Source: Diorhabda sublineata (lineage: Eukaryota > Arthropoda > Insecta > Coleoptera > Chrysomelidae). From it: DNA of 64,000 nt. The position numbers and the translations under genes were made by a program. The stretch spans positions 36,764,086 to 36,828,085 of the forward strand of contig NC_079475.1 of NCBI RefSeq assembly GCF_026230105.1, read 5' to 3'. A model generated the notes under the pieces. That model was not told where the DNA came from. It was given only the letters and a program-made list of their open reading frames with translations, and did no database searches. This document shows, one piece after another, positions 1 through 10,756 of the stretch (position 1 is the first letter of the stretch; each line of letters opens with the position of its first letter).

Positions 1-2634
1 ATATGACGACATGCGTTTCTAGTATGTGGTATTTGATCTTATTGTTAGATTAAAATTTTATTCTGTGCTACTCACCTTCGAAAGTAATGGTTTGCCGTTA
101 AAATAACCCTAGGATGTATCAATGCCCCACTGCAATAAAAAACCCATCGCCCTGCTATATTTTTTTTGTAAATAGCTACTATCCAAGGAAATTCTCCATT
201 AAAAGGAACGTTGCCATCTTCTTCATCGGTTAATACCCGCACGTTGATTTTAGCTCTCTGTATTCCGCATTTAAGAAACATTTCTGTTTTAGTATTATTT
301 TTATAGTCTAAATTAGTTATTTCGGTCCAGTTGGTATATGTCTGTTTGCAACAGATTATTTCTCCATCGAATCGTCCACCTTTGCACGTTATTTTGGTTG
401 AGTTCTTAGGTTCACCACCGGATCTTCAATGAAACGAAAAATCAATTGAAAAAAAATTAGTAGTTTCACCAAATAAAATGTTTTATATCCATTTATTCAA
501 ATATTTAAATATTTGTTCAAATTGAAAGTATTTTGTGATTTATTCATATTATAACGAACATAGCATACTTCAACATGCTTCCAATAAACTTTGCTTAGTA
601 TATGCAGACGACATTCTAATTATTTCAGAAAATCACAGAAAGATATACTGTGTATATACTAATAATAAAATATCTAGTAAAGTAAACGCAATAGAGATGA
701 AGTACCTATGAAAAATACAAAGAAAAACTACTTAAGATTGGTAGAATAAAAAACGATATTATGAGAAACAACTTACAACAACAAAAAATCAAGGAAAAAA
801 TGACAACAGTGTGAATCAAGTGATGATAATGGCACAGAACGGGGAAATATGAAGGAAATGGGTAAATTGATAAGGAGAGGGTCAAAAAAAAATGAGAAAA
901 AGAAGATTTATATCATGAATCTTTGTACGCTACCTTTTTAGAGAAAATCAGTTAATAGCTAGTAATATTTATTAATAGGATAGAAGAAATTAGCGCGACT
1001 CCAACAACACAATCAACTACATCAAGTCATCACTAAACCCCTAAAATTATAAATGGAGAAGGGGAAAAGAGGGTATAATGATATTCTGCTGCTTAATTCT
1101 TCTTCCAAACAATAGAACTAGAATTTTTACTATAGATTACTTTTTTGGGCCCTTTTATAATCTTCATTAAGTAATAATGCATATGCCGAGTTTGTTTTTG
1201 CACCTGATAATATAAGAGAATAATGTTATGAATAGCACGGTTTTGATGCGATGTAAATCTAATTACAAATAAAGTAGATGTTTCGTTTCTCAATTCTACT
1301 CGTACAGTTTGTGTTTGAAGCCTACTTTTGAAGAAGCAGTTTCATATTGACGTTCGATGCTGAATTAGAGCCTCAAATGAGGAATGATGGACTGGAGAGT
1401 CATCTTACATCAAAGCAGCATCAGAACTAAACATTCTTTAGCTTTTTAAATCAGGTATACGCATAGATTTTGCAAAACGACAATTTGGAACATGTGTTGA
1501 GTGCCCAAATTGTGCAATTGGAAAGCATCAAAAATGTTTGTAAACCTAACCTCCTGAATAGCAAACAACACAAATATAATTTTCGATAACTTTGTTTTCG
1601 CTGTAAATTCTACTTATCTCAATTTTAAATATCTGTTCTCAGTTCTAAATTGAAAATCCTTTTTTTCTATACAAATTATAGAGAAACTGCAACAACAAAT
1701 ATCATTGTTTGGTAATATTAAAAACTGTCATCTTAGTTTCCTTCTGATTGTTCAATGACCAAGACACGTTAAATGGTTAAATGTTATTTCAATTGTCAAA
1801 AAGTGTCAAAGGTATCTGAGTACATGAGGAAGGTGATTATGTTTAAAAAACTCCCTAAATTAGATTTCTATATATTATATAAAAGACGGTAACTTAAGAA
1901 TAAAATTTTAAAAAAGTTTTTGGGCTATATATAATTTTTTTTCGGTTACTGAAATATTTTTACACTTCTGACATCATGGAGGGAAATAAACAATTCCTAC
2001 TATTCACCTCTGAAATAATTTTGAAATTTAATATTTCGAAAATGTATTCTACCGTTCTTCAAAGGAGAAAAACACTTTTTTCTTGGCTAATGTCTCGACG
2101 AATATTGTCGATACTTTTTCCCCAATGGTTCGTAGTTACAAGGAGGAGTTTGTTACCACTGAGTAGTTTCGACGTTGTTACATCTCATCAGAGTGGTCCA
2201 ACAACCCTCGTTCGGCCTTGAAAGCCAGTTTTGAATTTTAAATCAGATATATACTTCAATTTTCCTTACTCATTTGAAATATTCTCATAATATCTCATTC
2301 AGTATATGGCACCTCAAATTCCTCTGGCCAAATTTACCATACCAAAAGGGCATTTACCTGATATCTTGCAGAATCTACTACCCACAGCTTTGCAAATCAT
2401 TAGGATGATTTCAAATTTGATTTCGGGAAGTATTAGTCATAAAAATTACCTTTGATCTATCATATTCTCCCCATTGACTGTGCTACATTGGTAATCATAA
2501 ACACATTTACAATTGTTGAATAATTCTATGGCAACATTTACAATATCTTCTCTTTTAAATCTTCTACCACTTAGAACTGTCACCCACAAACAATTAACAA
2601 ACACAAATCTCCACCAAAATCTATACAACGACAT
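1..2634 (-). CDS. Clip-domain serine protease homologue, left tandem copy (3' part beyond the window)
   Basis: Exon 1 is 2634-2450 and exon 2 is 423-76; the gene then continues past base 1. Exon 1 gives a signal peptide (RFWWRFVFVNCLWVTVLSG) and the clip start CKCVYDYQC. Exon 2 gives the remaining clip cysteines (ITCKGG, IICC), the linker KCGIQRAKINVR, GEFPWIVAIYKK, CSGALIHPRVILTANHYFR and a GTGAGT donor. The exon junction is in phase (two bases plus one). As in the right copy, the active-site histidine stands in TANHY rather than TAAHC, so the usual Cys58 is missing. The Ser195 region lies outside the window, so its catalytic status is unknown. It shares promoter-proximal architecture with the right copy; the two probably arose by tandem duplication. 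Confidence 0.85.
76..423 (-). CDS. Clip-SPH gene B, exon 2
   Basis: The acceptor TTCATTGAAG precedes the clip-domain end and the protease-domain start in one uninterrupted 348-nt exon. The right copy has an extra break at the corresponding place. Confidence 0.87.
570..830 (+). pseudogene. Non-LTR retrotransposon reverse transcriptase fragment
   Basis: The translation LVYADDILIISENHRK (595-645) is the YADD catalytic box of a non-LTR reverse transcriptase. Downstream, MKYLRKIQRKT.. and RIKNDIIRN resemble the usual tail region, in shifted frames. It is short and broken and lies in intron 1 of the left clip-SPH gene. Confidence 0.7.
1081..2440. other. Intronic AT-rich DNA without recognised genes
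   Basis: This is part of intron 1 of the left clip-SPH gene. Short open frames at 1093-1293 and 1976-2221 show no motif, splice context or family resemblance. Confidence 0.4.
2450..2634 (-). CDS. Clip-SPH gene B, exon 1
   Basis: The start ATG (2632-2634) leads a Trp-rich hydrophobic signal peptide, then RRFKREDIVNVAIELFNN and CKCVYDYQC. The donor is GTAATT after two bases of a codon. The layout is the same as exon 1 of the right copy. Confidence 0.8.
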
Positions 2635-3420
2635 ATTTTATAAATGTTATTCAAATGTGAAAGAACACTCTAAATATCTGTTATGATGATAAGAAAGCAT
2701 GGTATTGCGAAAAAGGTTAAAGTTCACGTTCAATAGTAGTATTCGGAGGATTGGATAAGACAAAAGAGATTTCAGATGTCTGAGAGTGTTTGGAAAAACC
2801 GGAATGTCGTGATTACATTTGCATTTATAAATATATAATATTGCACGGCGATACAACTACATATAGATTAGATCAGTCCTTGATTTTCAATTTATTTTAT
2901 TTAGAGTTAATACTATTAAAACTATATATTATCCATGAAGTGATTATTTATTCATATACTAAATTGTACAAATGGAAGCCTTCTCCCTTTCATATTCTAC
3001 ACAAATTCATGCATGATGTGGACATCTTTCTAGATTTCCAAACTATTTAGTTAGTTTCAGTTAAAGCTGAGAAGCAGAGATGGTTTAAAAGGTGAATAAA
3101 TATGAAAATGCTCGGAATTAAATAAAAAAATGTTTGTTTTCCCTTAATGTTTTGTCACAAATTAAACTTTTGAACACAGCTATATTTGACATTGGACAAA
3201 CAACCAATATATCGGACGATATCTAAGACAAAGAGTGCATCCTTATATCTTTGTGAATGACGATTACCACTACGTACACGAGAACTTTCTTTACTTCGGC
3301 GAAACTTTGTAATAGTGACATTTCAAGTTATGTGCTCTTCTTAAGTTGATCTCTTGTGATAGTGACACTTTAGTGCTAACATGCGAGTATTTTAATTATT
3401 ATAATTGGCTGGGTCAACGA

Positions 3421-3845
3421 GCAAAATTGGCGGCGAAAAATAAAGATGTCGAGAATCTCAATGCGACCATTCAGAATTCTTTCCGGGAAAGTCCTTGAAA
3501 TCAGTCGACACCGTTATGAACCAGGATGTGTAGTCAACTATCCCACGAAGTTTTTAAATTCATTGGAATTGCCTGGATTACCACCTCACAATTTGCAGTT
3601 AAAATTACGATCAGTTGTCGTCGTGCTGCGTAACATTAAGCAACTTCGATTGAACAATGGAACAAGATTAGCTATGAAAAAGGTGATGAATAAAGTCATT
3701 TGATTTTAAACGTTTATAATTTCCGGTACGTCTGGCCTTTGCGATGACAATAAATAAAAGCCAGTCGTTGGAACCTTGCGGAATCAACTTGGAGTTTGCC
3801 AGTTTCGCACTTGGACATTTATACGTCGCGTGTTCTTGTTTATTT
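3421..3845 (+). pseudogene. Helitron (Pif1-like helicase) C-terminal fragment
   Basis: Frames read NKDVENLNATIQNSFPGKVL, then VVNYPTKFLNSLELPGLPPH, a degraded VVVVLRNIKQ, NNGTRLAMKK, and after a deletion RLAFAMTINKSQSLE, INLEFASFALGHLYVA. This is the order of the C-terminal helicase motifs in insect Helitron Rep-helicase proteins: YPTEFLNSL, GTRL, AMTINKSQGQ, YVA. At least one frameshift (near 3480) and an internal deletion (near 3710) break it. It sits between the two clip-SPH genes and is a dead mobile-element piece. Confidence 0.82.
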
Positions 3846-3849
3846 ACAC

Positions 3850-4900
3850 ATCACAAAACAAAACCAAAAATGTAGTTTACCAGATCGACTGTGTGTCTGT
3901 CAATATCAAATTATAATTAGCCAGTATTTCAGCAAAACTCTCTTTTGTAAGTAAGCAACATTATGTGTAATTAATCGAAAATAATAAGAAAACTTTTGGT
4001 TTTTTTTAGTTTATTTTATACAAAAGTTTAGGTCTTTGATTTATCGATTGAGGCAGTACGAAGTCTGACAGGTCTACTAGTTCCTAATAAAATCTTTTAT
4101 TTTGTGGTATTTCCAAAATTACCTATAAATAGCTTGCATTAGGTGACCTTTCTAAAGATAATAATAATAAGTGTTGACTTAATCAAACTAGAGATACGTG
4201 AATCTATTTTATAAAGAGAAATAGTTTACAAAATCATAATAGTACACACATTTTTAGCTTTAGCCAAATCGTCCTTATGGTGCAAAATATTCAACCGAAT
4301 CATGTTTATGATTCAGAAATTTTTCCCAGTTTGAACATATTCAATTTTACTTTTATACCAAGCTGCATCACTGGGAAGCTATGAGTCTAAAATTACTGAA
4401 ATAACTTTTTCTGTAATCCTTCAGATTAGAAATTTTTTAAATCAACTAACAGATAAAAAGCTTCTATGAAACTTTAAGGGTAGAATATGTGGTTTAATGG
4501 ATAATCTAAATAACGTAGAATAAATTCAATCAGTTGTTAGTTGGTTAACTTCTATCAATTAATCTATTCACTGTTGTTTAACTACCTTTAACTTGTGTTT
4601 CCAAAATAAAAACTTTTCTGTCTATATATTAATATAGAAATTACACTTTTTCAAAATATTGTAGACTTGAGGAGGGAATTTTATATTCAAGTAACAAATT
4701 TCCTCTCCAAAGACCACTCTTTTTCTTTCTCAAAACTAAGTTCATCAAACCTTAGTATCCGTTTTCGGAAAATTGAAAGCAGAAAAATTATGTTGTAAGT
4801 TGAGTCAATCTCTGAATGTAAGTATAAAAATGTTTGTATACATGGTTTATTGGTTAGTGTGAGTAATAAATATCACATTATTAAAATAAAAAGCGATTTC
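3850..4900. other. Intergenic AT-rich DNA
   Basis: This spacer lies between the Helitron fragment and the 3' end of the right clip-SPH gene. I see no coding or repeat structure that I can support. Confidence 0.4.
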
Positions 4901-4912
4901 TTGTTTTTAGAT

Positions 4913-4918
4913 TTTATT
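4913..4918 (-). promoter_or_regulatory. Polyadenylation signal of clip-SPH gene A
   Basis: A canonical AATAAA on the minus strand lies about 60 nt past the TAA of the terminal exon, as expected for the 3' end of this transcript. Confidence 0.5.
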
Positions 4919-4979
4919 GAATACAAACTAAAGCTTCCTTCCATTCCAAATAATACTAGATAATATTAGTTAACACTTA

Positions 4980-5308
4980 TTATACATTAATATCTTTCTT
5001 TTGTAGCTCTTCTATGATCCAAGATTTAATTTTAATAACATTGGTATATATACCTGGAACATTTTCATCACCACATCCAACACCCCAAGACACTATGCCC
5101 ATATGAAAGTATCTTCTTTCGCCGGGTAGCAAACACATTAACGGACTTCCCCCATCTCCCCTGCAAGCATCTTTGCCTTTTTCGCCACCCGCACAGATGA
5201 ACGAATCATGAAGGTTGAATTTCGTACCCAATCTGGTTTGTCGAAGTTGTTCTTGGCATTGAATACGAGGAACCAGTGGTAAAGCTACTTTTTTAAGTAC
5301 TTGGACCC
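4980..5308 (-). CDS. Clip-SPH gene A, exon 5 (C-terminal protease domain)
   Basis: The acceptor TTTTATAG precedes VQVLKKVALPLVPR. The exon continues with CQEQLRQTRLG, FICAGGEKGKDACRGDGGSP (Gly at the Ser195 position), MGIVSWGVGCG and PGIYTNV, then a TAA stop at 4980-4982. Confidence 0.92.
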
Positions 5309-8300
5309 CTATAAAATAGATTCAGCTGAAGATTCCCTAATAAATGAAGCATGAATATATATATGAGGATGGAAATATATAATGCAACTTAGAAAGAAAG
5401 TTGAGACACAAATAAATATTGGAAATCTAAACACCAAGAAGCATAGTGGACAAAAATTAATGAATAACGGAATCAGTACAAGAGACAACATTTAGAATTA
5501 AGGGATCACTTAAGCGAAACACAAAGAAATGATTAGTACTAATAAAATAATAATAATAAATAATGAAATAAATGTATGACTACCAGGAGTAAAGTCAGAA
5601 TATACAAGACCTGTGTGAGACCAGTAATGACCAGAGCAGAGAACACCATAACTAAATGGCTTTAAAGAACTTCTGGAATGCGAACGCTGAGATCAATAGG
5701 GGGCATACATTATTTAACTACAAGAGAAATGATGAAATAAGGGAGATATGTGATATCCAGGATGTAGTGAGTTGGGCGAGAAATCGGCGAAAGAAATGGA
5801 GAGACCACAACCACGTAGACGGAATGTCAGATGACAGGTTGGCAAAGATTGCAAAGGAAGATAAACCGAATACATGCCGATCACTAGGATGACCACCTAC
5901 AAGATGGTATGAAAGCTGGCCTTCATCATCCCAGCTGTAGCTAGGCAACCATTGATGCAAACACAAGACTAAGTCCTAACGTACGATGAAGAAGAAGAAG
6001 AAGAAGATGAAGACAAACATTGAAGGAAAAACCAAGTTGATATTTTTTTCACATTTTCAATAACTCATTTGGCATATTTATATCTATAATTGATAAACCA
6101 ATATTCTATCTGGACAACTATGGACTGATTCAGATTATTTATTTTTAGATTAAATCAACAGAAAATTAGATCAAATTTAATTTAAAATGTGCAAGGATAT
6201 TTTAAGTTTTTAATCTTACCGTCGATAATTGATCCTTTACCCCATCCAGCAGTTAAACAACTACCACTATCCATTTCTAGATTATCAGGAGGTAGGCAAA
6301 TCGTATTTATAGAATTGGTTTTGGAGATATCGAATGGTTTATCTAGAAATAATAAAGATCCATCGTTGTACAAGCCACCTGAGTAAAATTTGGGGTGATT
6401 CACAATCTCCACTATATTTCTTTCATTATTGACATCTTTTCCAATAGAGCTCAGTTCCACGTCTCCAGTTACAACTACTTTATAGTCAATTGCATTTTTT
6501 CTACAATAAAAACATATTTCATAAAGATATTGTTTTAAATTTTTGCTTTCAAGACTGACCAAAAAGGAAATCTAGATATTGTCACCTAAGAAAACGTAGT
6601 ATTTTAATCCAATTGTCTCGAAATTATCACGCGCGTTTGCCTTTATATGAATGTGAATAAAATTTTCTGAAATAATAAAGTAGGAAGTAGTTTTGTTTAA
6701 AAAAATCGATTAAGTCCCATCTTTTAAACAACAAACTAGTTTTGTTTATCCAGACAGCTTTTCTCGAGAATGATGTACGTCTGTATGTAAATCAGAGCGT
6801 CATAAACACTGTGACCCAAAGGATCTATTGTGCCCCTATTACTTGCTGTGGCACTGGTCATCCTCAAAATTTTTAGCTATTCTAATATTGTCACTCCCCT
6901 TAGAATGTTCAGAACATGGATCTAGCTAGTATTCTATTTGAGACGCTCCCAGTTATAATTGTCTGCCAAACCTAGCGACTTTAGGTGTCTAATGAGATCT
7001 TCCTTGGTTATAATTTCCCATGTATCTTTGTATTAACATCTGTAGATTGTTTTAGTAGCTGAAATGATACAATCAACGTAAAGTTTTATTTACTTTCAAA
7101 ATAGGCTTCTCTTTCAGCGATGACTTTCCAATTTTCTTGATATGTCTTCTTTGGAGTAGTTTGTAGTCGCTGGGAGCTATATCCAGAAAATATGGTAGGT
7201 GTAAAGAAATTCGCTTTTAACGCTTTGTGGTACAGTGCTGCACCTATTTTATAAGAGCCTTTTTCATGCTAACATGTTCATGTATAAGTGTGTAAACATT
7301 TCCATATGATATTTTTCTGATGTCTACTATCTCTTTAAACTTTGTGGCTAATTTTCTAAAAAAGTAGTCACAAGAATACTTTATAAGCTAAACCTTAGCC
7401 TGAGTGATAATTTTTACGGCAAAAAATCATGTTTAATTGTTGCTAACAGTTAATCTATTGGATGGAATTTTATAGCTGTAGATCAAAGTCCTAGATACAG
7501 GTCTGTTTTCTTGTTGTTCTGATTCGAAGTGTTCAAAATAGCCATGGTGCGGCGCTGCTATCTAGAGATGCTAAAGATGGGTAGAAGACAGTTACATGTA
7601 GGGTAGAGATGACAATTTTGTACTCATTTAACTAATTTTATATAATCACGTTACATATTAACTACTTTTATTTATAACATTTTATTACCTTTAGAAATAA
7701 TAATAACTATTATTATTGAAATAATACAATTCAACACTATCTCTTGATTACAACACCGACCTGGCGGCCACAGAGTGAGGTAATTTAGAGCCTGTGAAAT
7801 GAACCCACCCTGTTAACCTCGTTTCTAGACCTGTATGTATGTAAACTGAAAGATCTTCGTCGAATAAAAAATATAAAAATGTTATTTATGGTGACCTCTA
7901 TCTGTCAAATAGTTGACTTATTGATCGATTGTATAAAACTTTATATTTGTAGTGGGATAGAGCTGTGTACTTGAGTTGAAAACCAGGCTAAGAGCCGAAA
8001 ATTCTAGAAATAACTTTTTACTTGAAATAACTTATATAACGCTATATCGCATATGTGTTGAAACCATTTTAAATATAATATTATTGATGTCGAAATAATA
8101 ATTTGAATGGATAATTATATGTAATTAGTAATAATTACTAATCACATATAATTATTGTTCTTTGTCATGCTAATAAAAATTATCAACAATCCCGGATTTT
8201 TCTTGTTCAATAAATGAATATCTAGGTGTCACGGTTTTAGCTTGAGCTGACTAATGGGCAGGTGGATTCCTTCACTTACGGATTGTCCCTGTAGAAAGAA

Positions 8301-10680
8301 ACTTCTGTCATTCGACATTGAACACTTTTAGAAATAAGACTTTCCTTGGTGAAGCTTTAAAACTATTTTATTTATAGAAAAGTGTGGAAGTCAAAAATTA
8401 AATTTCGAGTTAGATTATCGATATCCGTCAAAATCCGTATAATTTACAAAACAAATTGAGATACTTACCTATGAAAGTAATGATTAGCTGTCAAAATAAC
8501 TTTAGGATGTATTAACGCCCCGCTGCAATAAAAAACCCATTTGCCCGCATTGTCTTTTTCATATATAGCTGCTATCCAAGGGAATTCTCCGCCAATAGGA
8601 ATTATATCATTGTTATCCTCTTTATCGACTATAATTCTTACGTTGATTTGAGTTCTTTGTGCACCACATTCGTGAATTGGTTTTTCTGTAGAAATTCTAT
8701 TTGTACTATTTTTAAAATCTATACTCTAAAATATAGAACACCCCGCTACTATTAGTTTTTACATGCTTTTCTTTGTTATCGATTATAATTACCTCAGTTC
8801 TATTGTTATCATTAAGCTTACAGCAAACTATTTCGCCTTCGAATTTTCCGCCTTTACATATAATTCTGGTATTGTTTTGAGATTCTTCGTTGATGTCCTT
8901 GAGCCTTTAATTAAAAAAATATAACTCTAATATAAGTTCTAACTCATCTTTCATGCAGACTATTGTTATAATTTTCAGCCTTTTCAAGTAGTTAAGATCG
9001 CTGAAATATATAATTCAATCACATCCAACATATACAAGAAATCTGCCAACAATGCTAGATAGAAAAAAACCGAGTATCCTTCGTAGCGACAGATATTGAT
9101 CATCTGACCATCACCTTTTTCAAAATGAGCGTCCTTTGTCCTGTGAAATTTGTTTGAGATGGGCTTGTTTGGTGCGTTTGTTCTTCTGAGATCAGGTCCA
9201 TTCAAAGTTTTGTTTCAGGATTGTCTAGTTCCGAAAGAAACTCGCGGTTGCTGCTACATGTTTATGAAGAACAAACACTATCCATGAAATGTATGTATGA
9301 TTAATTAACAAGCAGGTTTAAAGGCTGAGGATGAGCTTTGATGTTGTATGTACGACCATAGAAGTTCTCTAGAAGACTGTTAAGTTTCCAGCACATGTAT
9401 TCCAGATCTCAGCAGTGCATGGGCATGCAAAAAACCAACAGGAAAAGAAGAGCGCTTACAAGCTAGTATCTAGAGAGAACTGTAAGAGAAAATGAAAGAA
9501 TTGATGGAGAGGTAGCTATATATCCACATATTTAGCACCGTACAAAAGATTTTCAACAAAAAAGAGATAAAAACACGTTCACAAACGATAATCTACGACT
9601 CATTGCTACTATCAATGTTGATCTATGGTTCGGAATCGTGGGCCCTAATCAACAAATTTAAGCTGAAAATAACAATGTGTGGATTGAAGATACAAAGAAA
9701 AATAGAATGATGAAGAGACTAGATAAAAGAACTGAATAGGATAACTGTCCAAATTGTCGAGGAACTGAATTTTTGGACACACTGACAAATTAATGGCGAA
9801 ATATCCAGATCGAACTGGAAAATCTGTAACAGACCATTTATTCACTCTTAAGCAGACACAGAGAATGGAGTACAATACAGGACTGAAACAACTCACTAAG
9901 TTGTACAACATAATAGTGGAATGGATACTACGAGAAAGCGGATTAAACACAGTTGCTAGCATATGCGGATGACGTGGTATTTTATAAAGTAAAAGGGAAT
10001 TCAAACGTATGTGCAGGACTTCCATAGAAATGGCAGAAGTAGCGAACCTAAATCCGAAATCCAAATTCATGAAAATGAAGTATCCCAGAAATGATGAAAA
10101 TAAGGGAAATTCTAGAAAGGAATTACACACCCAAAAATAATTGAATTCTAGCAACAGTTACATCTATCTTGGAACATTTATGAGAGAAAATGATGTCAAG
10201 AGAAAAAAAAATAGAACCAAGGTTAACTCGAGGAACCAAACAAACGATAAACAAGATACTAATCTAAAAAAAACTAAACTACATCTGTATCTCATAGTCA
10301 TCAGACCGACACTTTTGTAGGCAAGTGAAACGGAGAAGATATATATGAAAGAAGAATATACTTGGGAGGATATTAGGAGGGAAAAGGAAGTAAACATATG
10401 TAGAAGGAGGACACACCCGGTAATTTCTTGGAACCCGTATGATCAACAAGAAATTAGCAAAATCATGAATTCCGGTAGACTAGGATGTCTGGGACACTTA
10501 GAAAGAATGTTGGAATCAAGAGAGGCAAAGAAAATGACCGATATAAATATGGCAGGAGCACGAAAAAAAGGAAGACCTAAAAAGAGATGGTATGCGGGGG
10601 CACAAAGAGATCTAATGTAGGGAGGAGTTTGGGTATAGAATGCGAAGGCAAGGAATGGGAATAGACGGCCTGTGTGTAGC

Positions 10681-10756
<76 letters not shown>

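Noticed and set aside
9645..10154. 169-codon minus-strand ORF, hydrophobic
   Set aside because: It is antisense to the non-LTR retrotransposon fragment. Apparent hydrophobicity comes from A-rich sense codons read backwards.
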